Shown here: positions 1 through 8,610 of the stretch, in pieces
Numbering within the stretch: the first letter of the stretch is position 1
How the letters are laid out: every line of letters begins with the position of its first letter
DNA from: Candidatus Latescibacterota bacterium
GTDB lineage: Bacteria > Latescibacterota > Latescibacteria > Latescibacterales > Latescibacteraceae
DNA: 34,689 nt
Direction: 5' to 3'
Assembly: GCA_016927495.1 (NCBI GenBank)
Contig: JAFGMP010000268.1
Span: 1-34,689 of the forward strand
Position numbers and translations under genes: made by a program
The notes under the pieces: generated by a model
Databases searched by the model: none
What the model was told of the DNA's origin: nothing
What the model saw: the letters and a program-made list of their open reading frames with translations, nothing else

Positions 1-765
1 CAGCTTCAGTTCGGTGTTTAGAGCCTTCACATCTTTTCCGGCCTGTGTCAATTCAGTACTTTCCGGTTTGAACATGGCTGATGCATTAAACCACTCTATT
101 CCCTTGACACCATATGCAAGCGCTGTATAAACACTCTGCCTTAGTTTCAATCTGTTATCTGCCAGATAGGTGTTATCGCCGCGTTCCACTTCAGGATTAG
201 CCGTAACTTCAAGACAGCATGCCAACGGGATATCCGCTAAAAGTGCCGCCTCACGTAACTGTTCGAGTTTTTCGAAGTAACGGTCGCTGCCCCACCACCA
301 CTGATAGTAGTCGTAACTGAGGATTTCGGGTTTCACCACCTCCATATATGTTCGGAGGAAATCTCCCGTTGTCGAAAGCATATTGATAAATGCGGGGTGA
401 TTGGGATCGGATTTTTTCAGATCGATGAACTGCTGTGCGATAGGCGGGAATTTGTCTTCGGGATATGGCTCATCTCCGCAGTGATAACCCCAAAGGGCGG
501 GATGTTTTGACAGTTTAGCCGCGATTTCGGGTGTCGGATTATGTACCATAGCCTTTAAGCCATATTTTTGGAGAATGTCCAGCTTATCAGGTTCCCAGTT
601 GACGATGGTTACTCCTGCATCGGCAAGCGCTTTGGCTTTTGTTTCAAGATTATCAGTTTTGGGAACACCCCACACATAAATCATAAACTCCGACATTTCC
701 CAACAGAAAGCCTGAGTTGTCATCATAAGTAAGATAAACAGCGAACTTATACATGTTTTCAGCAT
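1..765 (-). CDS. Partial secreted TIM-barrel glycosidase-like protein
   Basis: The gene starts at an ATG at 765 and runs off the left edge after 255 codons, so the C-terminal part is missing. AAAGGA lies about ten bases upstream of the ATG. The protein opens with a signal peptide (MLKTCISS, then a hydrophobic stretch to about residue 20). The mature part reads like a (beta/alpha)8 barrel of the GH42/beta-galactosidase-like type: strand-like segments such as AGVTIVNW, ALWGYHCGDEP (an acidic DEP after a strand, as in many clan A glycosidases), ILSYDYYQWWW and GVKGIEWFNA. A periplasmic or surface glycan hydrolase role fits the carbohydrate genes further right, but the substrate and exact family cannot be named. 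The catalytic acids cannot be assigned without the missing part. Confidence 0.7.
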   Translation of the reverse strand, partial: MLKTCISSLFILLMMTTQAFCWEMSEFMIYVWGVPKTDNLETKAKALADAGVTIVNWEPDKLDILQKYGLKAMVHNPTPEIAAKLSKHPALWGYHCGDEPYPEDKFPPIAQQFIDLKKSDPNHPAFINMLSTTGDFLRTYMEVVKPEILSYDYYQWWWGSDRYFEKLEQLREAALLADIPLACCLEVTANPEVERGDNTYLADNRLKLRQSVYTALAYGVKGIEWFNASAMFKPESTELTQAGKDVKALNTELKL

Positions 766-1125
766 ATTTTACAATCCTTTGATAAAAAAGTTTCGGTGTA
801 ATAAATTGATCAGTTAATATGTCAGGATTTTGTTTGCATTACAAATAAAAAATCGATGAGAAAAAATTAGATAATATTTTGTATATAATTATTGGATTAA
901 ATATTTTTTCCGCATTGTAACCGTATTTTAGAGTTGACTATGGGGTAATTTGTGATGAGAGAGATATATATTTTTCAAGTAGTGTTACATCAACTTTCAT
1001 ACATAACCGGAATGAAAAAGTGATCAGTAGGGACAGAATATATTCTGTCCCTGCACTGTCAAAACAATACATTGAATTGTAACCTAAATTAATTAAACAC
1101 CAGTTATGGAAAAAAAACTCCACTG
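766..1125. other. Intergenic region, 360 bases
   Basis: A strongly AT-rich spacer between two minus-strand genes. It must hold the promoter of the left-edge gene. A weak match on the minus strand (CTGACA, 16 bases, TATTAC) sits about 50 bases before the start codon, but I would not rely on it. The only clear structure is the 24-base perfect palindrome at 1029-1052. No convincing coding sequence is seen. Confidence 0.6.
1029..1052. repeat. 24-base perfect palindrome (REP-like or terminator)
   Basis: Both strands read AGGGACAGAATA followed by TATTCTGTCCCT, a perfect inverted repeat with no loop. It lies 74 bases past the stop of the minus-strand propeller lipoprotein. On the minus strand a short T run (CTTTTTC) follows about ten bases beyond the stem, so it could serve as a terminator. 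Its G/C-rich tips in an AT-rich spacer also look like an interspersed extragenic palindrome. Confidence 0.6.
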
Positions 1126-4100
1126 TTATCTCGATGCCATTTTGCCGCTTTCCTGTACAATTTCGATGAAATTAATAATCGGCGCCTGATTTTTTGTTGG
1201 ATTATCTTCACCTGATTTAAGGTTCAGTATCAGGTTATCGGTAACCTTGATTCCGGTGAATTCTTTGATAACCGGTTTGGAAGGCGTGCTTCCGGCTTCG
1301 ACAATGTCGAAATTATCAATTACGGCTTGTCCCTGAATCACAATATCGAATACACGACTGCCTTTCCTGTCGCCCTGCTGTGCTATAAATCCGAGTTTTA
1401 CCGTATATTCGGCAGGATTATCTTTTTCACTGTCAAGAAGGGGAATAGAACAACCGGTGAAACCGACACATCCTGATGTATACAACCAGGGTTTGTCCGT
1501 TCCCGATAACTGTTTCTCTCTGAATTCGTGGGCGAAATATCCCATATTTTCGCATATTTCTTCCTTAAGATCAAATTTCACACCGTAATCGGCATAATGA
1601 TTTCCCATATAACGGGTTACCGGATTTGGGTAACCGAACCAGACGGTGCCGTCATCATCCTTCATGTCTGCGGGTGCGCCAAGATTAATGGCAAAGTGCT
1701 GCACCGGAGTCATATCGCCGTGGGTAATAAACACTGCCCATTCTTCGGGAGTTTTTGCACGCGGTTTGAAAGCGACAGAACATTTAACCGGAAACGAGCA
1801 TGTACATCCCGAATCTCCTGCCGGAAACAATAACAAACCGTTTGCAGGGATCATATTGATAAAACAACTGGCGCGTATTCCGCCGAAAAGTGTAACTCCG
1901 CGGTCATTTTCCATATCATACATCAGACTTGAGAACGAACGTGTGAATAGCATCGATGGTGATGCGGAAGTCACACTGCAGCAGTGTCCCGGTCTGAGAA
2001 ATTCCCAGGGCACCTGTTCTCCTGTTATGGGGTGAGTTCGCATTAAAAGATCACCTGTGCGGTAATCACAAGCATGAGGTTCGAGAATAATCGTATCGTT
2101 TACAATAAGCGGCCGTGTCCGGTAATTGAGAGACCGTGACCAGATGACATCACCGGTATCTCCGGCAAGTGCGGTGATACGTCTGAATCTTAACTGATCA
2201 CCGCTGTGTCTCCATGCGTCATGGTTGCCATAATTACCAAAGAACATGAGCACATTTTTATGATAAGAGGAAGCCATGGCATCGCCTGCACATCCTGTCA
2301 GGTCGATTACGTTGTCCCATAATTTTTCCCCTGATATGGCATCGAGTGCAATAATATGCCGTACATCATAATCTTCATAGTCGAAAGTATAACCCATATT
2401 CCCCTGAATATGATCATCCCAGTCTTTCCCTTCCTTATAAATGTCTTTTTTAATCAATGATTGTTTGTCGGCAAGAGCCTGCTTTTTCTGCTCTTCGGTA
2501 ATTGCCGAATCGGTTAAAAAGAGTTTGCCGTCACCCATTGAAATGGTAATGTTGGCAATCTCTTTTCCCTTATGCACCCAGAGAGTTTTTCCCGATTCTG
2601 TATCGATAGCAAATACCATATCGGCTATCAGTGTATTTTCGGATTTGGCGTTGTTGAGAAAAAATTCTCCACCATTTGGCCAGGTATGCATGGGTGCCCA
2701 GAGTGTTCCATTCCTTTTGAATGCCCTAAGTGCATCGACATTAGGTTCCGGGTAGTTTGATGAATAATTTTCGTAATAACTGAGATATTCTTCCGGAACA
2801 TCTTCCTTATTTTTCCATGAGCCATTCTCGATGAGAGAATTCCAAACTGAGCCATAATACGCTTTAAGCGGCATCGCTGCGGATCCATAAAGGGTTTTTC
2901 CGATGCAGGCTATATATCCCCACCGTCTTTGAGTATAGTCTCCGGATTGAGGTATTTCGTATTCCATCATCGTCTCACCCGTTGCCGGATCGAGACGGTA
3001 ACATTTATGGTGTGCAGCAACAAATAGGCCTTCACTTGTCAGAGCCAGATTGCCTCCGTCTATTTTGGTCTGCACACGAATGGCTCCGGGAATTTCCCGT
3101 TCCCAGAGAAATGTGCCGTTATAGGTATCGAACGCACGAATGGTTTCTTCACCCTCTACAAACATACGGCCGTCCATCGACACAGGACTTGTCGATGATG
3201 CATGACGGTCGATGATACCCTCAGGACCCGGGGCACCAAACCATAAAACTCCGAGGGATCCTTTGACCAGAACATCATCGCTGCATGAAGTATTTTGTGG
3301 GTCAGCAAAAACATGTGTCCAGCTTCCCGCTCCTTCCAGTTCTCCGCGAACGGCAGTTACCCATGTACCGTTATTTCGTGCGGTCGTCGCACTATCGAGT
3401 CCGACGCTTTTTAGCGATGCAACCATCTTGATATCATCAAATCCGTTTTTACTTTCAGGCTGACCGAAACAAATCACGCCTCCGCATGGTTTAAGCACCC
3501 TGTGAATATCTGCTGCCGGATATTGTGTTGAACCAGATTGAATCATGGAATCCGAGACGATAAGATTAGCAAAATAATCGGGAAGATTCGACAGGTCCCA
3601 TTGTGCAATTATCACCTGTGAACCCAGCAATCCGGCTTTGTCCATCAATTCCCGCGTTTTTCTGACATTGCTTTCTTTCGTATCGATACCGACTATATAC
3701 ATGGATGTTTTCCGGGCAAGCTCATAAACAAGCTGCCCCTCACCACAGTCAAGCACAAGACAATATCCTTTATTTTGTTTGCCCTGTCGTAAAATTTCAT
3801 CGGCGGCAGAACGATACATTCCAGCTGTTTTATTGTCAGGGAATGGTGATAGTACCACATCAGGATTAATGGTGTCATACCTGTTTGCCTGTTCTGAATT
3901 GAAGCAGTATATAGCGCCTTTATCAGTGCTGACATACAAGTTTCCGTTTTCAACGGCAAGTCCGAATGCGGTGCCGTCAACATCACTGCTCCATAATTCC
4001 TTACCGCTTTGAGCATCGATACCGATCACAAATCCCTCTCCACCTGCCAGTAATGTTTTGCCTGCCAGCATGATTGACTGGAGATTTTCACGGTTATACT

Positions 4101-5415
4101 TCCATTTGCTGAATGCCTCCGAACCGGCGGTTTTTTTCATGTTGTTGCTTTCATCCCTGATATGATAATATTCGGCAATTAATTCATCATATTCAGTATT
4201 GATGCCGGTAGGCGCTCCCGATTGACGTTCTTCATTTGTTTGCGCTCTAACCGCTTCGGATATTTTATTCTGATCTTCCTTGGACATACTGTTCCAGTAT
4301 TCCTGAACATTCTCGGTGCTTTGCTGTAATTTGGCGTTAATTTCATCCACTTCATTCAGTTTACTCCGATTGAGAGCAGTAATACCTTCTCTCGTAACAA
4401 TGAAGGGAGTTTCAGGTGTGACAACCATGTCGATTATCGGGAAGAATGAATAAGCGTCGCCAAGAGGTTTGCCGGTTTTAATATCGTAGGATTCTTTATG
4501 GGGTGTACCGCTGAAATCTACACCCGCTATAAGTTTGCCATCTGATAATTGAGTCCATGTGCCACCTTTTTTGCCTGTCGGGCGTATATAGAACAGAAAA
4601 TCGCCGTTTTTACGGTCGAATGCTGCAGGTAATGCTCTACCGGAGGGAACAAACAGGATATTTTCGGACACCGCAAGATATCCCTGGGGTGATATCCCGT
4701 TATAATCGAGTTCGTGGGCGCAGTCACCGATAGTATCGTTCTTCCAGATTTCCGTTCCTTTTTCAGCATCGACGGCACAGATATAAATACCCTCATAGGG
4801 GAAAACGCCGGCTGCAAAATAAGCGATGTTATTGTCAACGAGTACATTTGTACGAACGGGCCATATCGAAATCATATGTTCGTTACCGAGGATTTTGTTG
4901 TCGTTCGGGCCAGGCCGGTATTTCCATATAAATTTGCCATTGTTTGCCTGCACACAATAAAAATAGCCGTCATCTGAACCGAAATAAAGCCGGTTATCAT
5001 AAATAGTAGGAACGCACCGTACCGGCCCGTCTGTATAAAATGACCATTTCTCTTTTCCTGTCGATGCATCGAGCGCATAAACCTTCCCGTCTACGGTTGA
5101 AGCAAAAAATACACTGCTGCCTGCTGATGTAACATAGTGAGCGTTATCGAAATGAGACCGTGGAATTTCCTCGGACGGCTCATACCAGGCAGTATTGGGA
5201 GCATGAACCGGTTTGTGAACCCATGCAGGTGAAAGTGGCATCTTAATAGGTTCATCTGTCACGGGAGAGAGGCTGTTATTGTTACGGTAAGTCAGCCAAC
5301 CTTTAAGCGGGGCCTTTTCACAGCTTGAAAGAAAAAAAACGGGAAGAAGTAGAATGATCGATACGTAAAAAAAATGGTTTGGAAGCGCAACAGGAAAGAG
5401 AAATAGCTTTTTCAT
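1126..5415 (-). CDS. Lipoprotein: PQQ-type beta-propellers, methyltransferase-like domain and malectin-like domain
   Basis: A 1429-residue exported protein. Residues 1-32 form a lipoprotein signal with lipobox LSSC (Cys32). Residues about 85-345 and 450-510 carry PQQ/BamB-type propeller repeats (VYALDASTGKEKW, VIGIDAQSGKELW), interrupted by a charged helical insert at about 350-445. Residues about 530-690 resemble a class I SAM methyltransferase: VLDCGEG at 554-560 as motif I, an acidic GID at 576-578 and a strand ending in LKPCGGVICFG. Residues about 715-1210 are a second propeller with a Cys-rich end (GHCCS 1143-1147, SGCTCS 1202-1207). Residues about 1330-1425 match malectin-like carbohydrate-binding domains (FDIVIQG, FTGIKVTD, PIINFIEIV). 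The role is unknown, possibly surface sugar binding. A SAM enzyme fold on an exported protein is odd, because SAM is cytoplasmic, so the domain may be structural. Confidence 0.8.
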   Translation of the reverse strand: MKKLFLFPVALPNHFFYVSIILLLPVFFLSSCEKAPLKGWLTYRNNNSLSPVTDEPIKMPLSPAWVHKPVHAPNTAWYEPSEEIPRSHFDNAHYVTSAGSSVFFASTVDGKVYALDASTGKEKWSFYTDGPVRCVPTIYDNRLYFGSDDGYFYCVQANNGKFIWKYRPGPNDNKILGNEHMISIWPVRTNVLVDNNIAYFAAGVFPYEGIYICAVDAEKGTEIWKNDTIGDCAHELDYNGISPQGYLAVSENILFVPSGRALPAAFDRKNGDFLFYIRPTGKKGGTWTQLSDGKLIAGVDFSGTPHKESYDIKTGKPLGDAYSFFPIIDMVVTPETPFIVTREGITALNRSKLNEVDEINAKLQQSTENVQEYWNSMSKEDQNKISEAVRAQTNEERQSGAPTGINTEYDELIAEYYHIRDESNNMKKTAGSEAFSKWKYNRENLQSIMLAGKTLLAGGEGFVIGIDAQSGKELWSSDVDGTAFGLAVENGNLYVSTDKGAIYCFNSEQANRYDTINPDVVLSPFPDNKTAGMYRSAADEILRQGKQNKGYCLVLDCGEGQLVYELARKTSMYIVGIDTKESNVRKTRELMDKAGLLGSQVIIAQWDLSNLPDYFANLIVSDSMIQSGSTQYPAADIHRVLKPCGGVICFGQPESKNGFDDIKMVASLKSVGLDSATTARNNGTWVTAVRGELEGAGSWTHVFADPQNTSCSDDVLVKGSLGVLWFGAPGPEGIIDRHASSTSPVSMDGRMFVEGEETIRAFDTYNGTFLWEREIPGAIRVQTKIDGGNLALTSEGLFVAAHHKCYRLDPATGETMMEYEIPQSGDYTQRRWGYIACIGKTLYGSAAMPLKAYYGSVWNSLIENGSWKNKEDVPEEYLSYYENYSSNYPEPNVDALRAFKRNGTLWAPMHTWPNGGEFFLNNAKSENTLIADMVFAIDTESGKTLWVHKGKEIANITISMGDGKLFLTDSAITEEQKKQALADKQSLIKKDIYKEGKDWDDHIQGNMGYTFDYEDYDVRHIIALDAISGEKLWDNVIDLTGCAGDAMASSYHKNVLMFFGNYGNHDAWRHSGDQLRFRRITALAGDTGDVIWSRSLNYRTRPLIVNDTIILEPHACDYRTGDLLMRTHPITGEQVPWEFLRPGHCCSVTSASPSMLFTRSFSSLMYDMENDRGVTLFGGIRASCFINMIPANGLLLFPAGDSGCTCSFPVKCSVAFKPRAKTPEEWAVFITHGDMTPVQHFAINLGAPADMKDDDGTVWFGYPNPVTRYMGNHYADYGVKFDLKEEICENMGYFAHEFREKQLSGTDKPWLYTSGCVGFTGCSIPLLDSEKDNPAEYTVKLGFIAQQGDRKGSRVFDIVIQGQAVIDNFDIVEAGSTPSKPVIKEFTGIKVTDNLILNLKSGEDNPTKNQAPIINFIEIVQESGKMASR

Positions 5416-5607
5416 TGGTACTATCTCCTTCGAAACTTTATGGTTGGAATGTGTGAAGTATCTGTATTGTATTCACGTTTGCCTGTATTTTGCAAGAAAA
5501 AAATATAATGGATTTTTTATATTTGTGTTTTGATTGCATTAAAAAAACATGCAAAATCAACCTCTATGTTTTATATTCACGAAAATATTTCATCATTGGA
5601 GATTTAG

Positions 5608-6597
5608 GTGACATCAAGAAACCTTTGTTTTTTATGCATTTCATCTATTTGTATGGGTTTAATTTCATGTGCGGGGGAAAAAACCGACAGGATAATTGTT
5701 TCCGCTCCGTTCGGTCCACTGAGTTATCCTTTAGTTTATATGGAGAAATATAATGAACAGTCGTCATTTGCCGAATCCATGGAGTTGGTTATCTGGAAAA
5801 ATCCCGATCAACTCCGTGCCATGATCGCTGGAAATCAGGCGGATTTTTTTGCCCTTCCGACGAATGTTGCGGCTCTTTTTCATAACAAAGGTATGTCATG
5901 TAAACTAATCAATGTGTCCGTCTGGAGTGTATTATGGCTTGTTTCGGGCGATAGCACAAAAGTACATCTCCGGGATTTTAAGTATCAGGAAATTGTTATC
6001 CCGTTCAAAGGCGATATGCCGCATATTATTTTTGAAAATATCTGTAAAAAACAGGGATTGAATCCGGAAAAGGATTTCAAACTCCGTTTTGTCAACACAC
6101 CGATGGATGCCGCACAGCAACTGCTTATCGGAAATGCTGATCATGCGGTTCTCGCAGAACCCGATATTTCAATACTCATCTACAGAACAAAAACCGAAAA
6201 AAGTGAGAGTGCAAAGCGTTTCTACAGAGCAGTGGATTTTCAGGAAGAATGGAATAAGATATACGGTACCGGGGTAAAAATACCCATCGGTGGGATCGCT
6301 GTGCCCGAAAAGGTATCGGTAAATTCGGAGCTTATTGAAAAATTTCAGAAAGAGTATGCCCAAGCCGTCTATTGGTGTCAAAATCATCCGGATGAAACCG
6401 GTAAATTGATTGCCGATTATTTCGAGGGAGTTCCCTCCGAACCGATTATCGATGCGATTGATCATGTGGATCAGACTTTTGTAAAGACAAAAGATGCGAT
6501 AAGTTCACTTGAAATGTTCTTTTCAGTTTTATTGGAGGGAAATCCTGCAAGTATCGGCGGAAAAATGCCGGAAAATGACTTTTATCTTGAAGAATAG
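5608..6597 (+). CDS. ABC transporter substrate-binding lipoprotein, NitT/TauT type
   Basis: A 329-residue protein starting at GTG (5608), with GGAG at 5598-5601 placed six bases before it. The N-terminus is a lipoprotein signal with lipobox LISC (Cys21). The mature chain has the NMT1/SsuA-like pattern: an opening strand RIIVSAPFGPLSYPLVYMEK, then IWKNPDQLRAMIAGNQADFFALPTNVAALF, where the ligand-specific second lobe begins, and later GNADHAVLAEPD, typical of the hinge back to lobe 1. It is the first gene of a set with a permease (49 bases downstream) and an ATPase, so it captures the ligand for that importer. Relatives take aliphatic sulfonates, taurine, nitrate or thiamine precursors. Nothing nearby shows which applies here. 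Confidence 0.85.
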   Translation: MTSRNLCFLCISSICMGLISCAGEKTDRIIVSAPFGPLSYPLVYMEKYNEQSSFAESMELVIWKNPDQLRAMIAGNQADFFALPTNVAALFHNKGMSCKLINVSVWSVLWLVSGDSTKVHLRDFKYQEIVIPFKGDMPHIIFENICKKQGLNPEKDFKLRFVNTPMDAAQQLLIGNADHAVLAEPDISILIYRTKTEKSESAKRFYRAVDFQEEWNKIYGTGVKIPIGGIAVPEKVSVNSELIEKFQKEYAQAVYWCQNHPDETGKLIADYFEGVPSEPIIDAIDHVDQTFVKTKDAISSLEMFFSVLLEGNPASIGGKMPENDFYLEE

Positions 6598-6646
6598 AAT
6601 GTTACGGCTAAATGGAACAAGTATTATATTAAACCGGTAATTAAGT

Positions 6647-7414
6647 ATGCAGCTTGATAACAGATTACACAGATACATATTTACGACACTCGGTGTTTTT
6701 TTTCTGCTTTTGTGCTGGCAGATTTTATCGATAACGATGCCTGATATTGTACTTGCCTCACCTGTCGAAACAGCCAGGGCACTTGCACGAATGATGGGTA
6801 CCGGAATTTTCTGGCAACATTTCCGTGTTACAGGGAGCCGTGTTTTTACCGGAGTATTCATCGGAGGATTAGCCGGATTTGTGATCGGTATTTTCGGGGG
6901 ATTAAATAAATCTGTAAAATACATGCTCGAACCTTTCAGGTGGACCCTCATGAGTACGCCGGCGGTCGTCATCGTTGTCATGGCAATGCTGTGGTTCGGT
7001 ATGGGATCAACCATGGTTGTTTTTATTACGGCAATATTTCTTGCTCCTTTTGTCTATGTAAATGTTGTCAAAGGCCTTGAAATGGTGGATGAAACCGTCA
7101 TTGAAATGGCGCAAATTTATAATTTTCCCTTCAGTTTGAAACTGAAACATGTGTATGTTCCGGCAATAGCAGGGCATCTTGCCTCCTCTCTTATGGTAAT
7201 TGTTGGGACAGGCGTTCGCATCGTGATATTGGCCGAAGTGCTCGGGACAACCGAAGGTATCGGATATGCTCTTTCTCTGTCACGGACAAATCTCGATATT
7301 CCGGCGTTGTTTGCATGGATTCTGATTTGTATCGCCCTAGTCGGAATCATTGAATATGTCATATTGAAACCTCTTCAGGATTATGTTTTGAAATGGAAAA
7401 AACCGACTCGGTAA
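6647..7414 (+). CDS. ABC transporter permease, SsuC/TauC type
   Basis: A 255-residue integral membrane protein with about six hydrophobic segments, the usual size for this family. The cytoplasmic coupling loop is visible as GLEMVDETVIEMAQIYNFPF followed by KHVYVPAIAGHL, corresponding to the EAA loop that docks on the ATPase. The segment VIVVMAMLWFGMGS is typical of NitT/TauT permeases. The gene follows the binding-protein gene by 49 bases and its last 22 bases overlap the ATPase gene in another frame, which implies co-translation. It forms the membrane channel, probably as a homodimer. The substrate is unknown. Confidence 0.88.
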   Translation: MQLDNRLHRYIFTTLGVFFLLLCWQILSITMPDIVLASPVETARALARMMGTGIFWQHFRVTGSRVFTGVFIGGLAGFVIGIFGGLNKSVKYMLEPFRWTLMSTPAVVIVVMAMLWFGMGSTMVVFITAIFLAPFVYVNVVKGLEMVDETVIEMAQIYNFPFSLKLKHVYVPAIAGHLASSLMVIVGTGVRIVILAEVLGTTEGIGYALSLSRTNLDIPALFAWILICIALVGIIEYVILKPLQDYVLKWKKPTR

Positions 7415-8076
7415 TCACCTTTGAAAATGTAACGAAAAACTATGGTTCACTGCCGATTCTCAATAGTCTCTCGTTCGAGATACGTGAACATGATGTGGTT
7501 GGAGTTCTGGGACCCAGTGGTGTCGGCAAAACAACAGTCTTGAAATTAATTGCGGATTTGACGCAACCAAGTTCAGGTACTATAAAGAAAATATCCGGAC
7601 GAATCGGTTATGTTTTTCAGGAGCCGCGTCTGCTGCCATGGAGAACAGCGGTCGATAATGTTTCCCTTCCGCTTCAAGCGATGGGAATAAGGCGGCAGAT
7701 AGCCCGAAAGAATGCTTCCGGATGGCTGTCGAGAATGGGGCTTGATAAATTTTCCGATTATTATCCAGCTCATTTGTCCGGAGGCATGTTACAGCGTATT
7801 TCTCTGGCACGAGCTTTAGCGTTACAGCCCAAGATACTACTAATGGATGAACCGTTCAGTGCTCTCGATGTCCGGCTTAAGGAGGACATGCTTTCATTGA
7901 TACGTGCCCAACTGAGCGAACATCCGATAACTGTCCTTTATGTATCGCACATTCCCGACGAAGTTATTATGATTGCTACCCGTATATTTCTGCTGGCTCA
8001 TAACGGTGACTTCAAAGAATTGCCGATAACTGACCGAAGTGAATTACTCGAAAAGCTGAAGAATGCCTGCAGATAA
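7393..8076 (+). CDS. ABC transporter ATP-binding protein, NitT/TauT type
   Basis: A 227-residue ATPase with all expected motifs: Walker A GPSGVGKTT (40-48), Q-loop VFQEPRLLPW (Gln76), signature LSGGM (128-132), Walker B ILLMDEP (148-154), D-loop SALD and switch His186 (VSHIPDE). The EPRLLPW stretch after the Q-loop is characteristic of the nitrate/sulfonate/taurine branch. The ATG lies inside the end of the permease gene. It powers uptake by the importer encoded by the two preceding genes. No convincing terminator follows the stop. A short GAC/GTC stem before a T run near 8160-8176 is too weak to call. Confidence 0.9.
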   Translation: MEKTDSVITFENVTKNYGSLPILNSLSFEIREHDVVGVLGPSGVGKTTVLKLIADLTQPSSGTIKKISGRIGYVFQEPRLLPWRTAVDNVSLPLQAMGIRRQIARKNASGWLSRMGLDKFSDYYPAHLSGGMLQRISLARALALQPKILLMDEPFSALDVRLKEDMLSLIRAQLSEHPITVLYVSHIPDEVIMIATRIFLLAHNGDFKELPITDRSELLEKLKNACR

Positions 8077-8114
8077 AATGTATCTCATTTTTCCCTATGG
8101 TAATATTTCGCAAG

Positions 8115-8155
8115 TTTTCCCGATGGATTCTGTTGCATGACATTTTTTCCCGATG
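8115..8155. repeat. Direct repeat, 11 bases, 30-base period
   Basis: TTTTCCCGATG occurs at 8115-8125 and again at 8145-8155, a spacing of almost exactly three helical turns on one face of the DNA. It lies between the ABC operon and the small membrane-protein gene. Such spacing suits a regulator binding as two protomers, but chance cannot be excluded. The rest of 8077-8334 is AT-rich and shows nothing else I can name. Confidence 0.35.
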
Positions 8156-8334
8156 ACAGGACAAAAAGTCTTTTTTAAAGCTAATATATGTGATTATATT
8201 GCAATTATAATATTTATAACATGTTGATAATAATAAATATACGTTATCATATGATTTTTTGGTATATAATTAGCTTATTTGTTTAAGTATGGTTTATTAT
8301 TATTTAATGTAGTGTTATAAAGGGGGAAAAGGAT

Positions 8335-8586
8335 ATGTTCGGTTCGCAGAGCGATTTAAGATTAAATCCTGTGGCAACATTTCCAAAATCATATGAATGG
8401 GATAGCATAACACTGGATTCGGATGGCAATATTTCTCACAGCAGTTATGAAACATTCAACGATTTTGGTGATAAACTGATCGATGTTGATAAAAGCCCAA
8501 TGGTAATCGGATATCTTATTGTTGCGTTTTTCCATTTTTTCATCGGACTGGTTGCAGGCGGATTGTTTTTTTGGCTTATCAACTAA
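8335..8586 (+). CDS. Small predicted tail-anchored membrane protein
   Basis: An 83-residue protein with a convincing ribosome site (AGGGGGAAAAGG just before the ATG). Residues 1-55 are polar and acidic (MFGSQSDLRLNP, then EWDSITLDSDGNISHSSYETFNDFGDKLIDVDK). Residues about 56-82 form one strongly hydrophobic segment (VIGYLIVAFFHFFIGLVAGGLFFWLI) ending one residue before the stop, as in a tail-anchored protein. No family is recognised. It faces the 256-residue gene with 24 bases between the stops. Function unknown; real-gene status rests on the ribosome site and the ordered domain pattern. Confidence 0.6.
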   Translation: MFGSQSDLRLNPVATFPKSYEWDSITLDSDGNISHSSYETFNDFGDKLIDVDKSPMVIGYLIVAFFHFFIGLVAGGLFFWLIN

Positions 8587-8610
8587 AATATCTGTTGATG
8601 TAATCATGAT

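Noticed and set aside
938..1123. 61-codon minus-strand reading frame
   Set aside because: It spans the palindrome at 1029-1052, has no ribosome site and reads like translated AT-rich spacer.
5416..5607. Thiamine (TPP) riboswitch before the ABC importer
   Set aside because: The conserved CUGAGA and related elements are absent and no stable multi-arm structure is visible.
8145..8176. Possible terminator after the ABC operon
   Set aside because: Only a three-base GAC/GTC stem precedes the T run, too weak to terminate.
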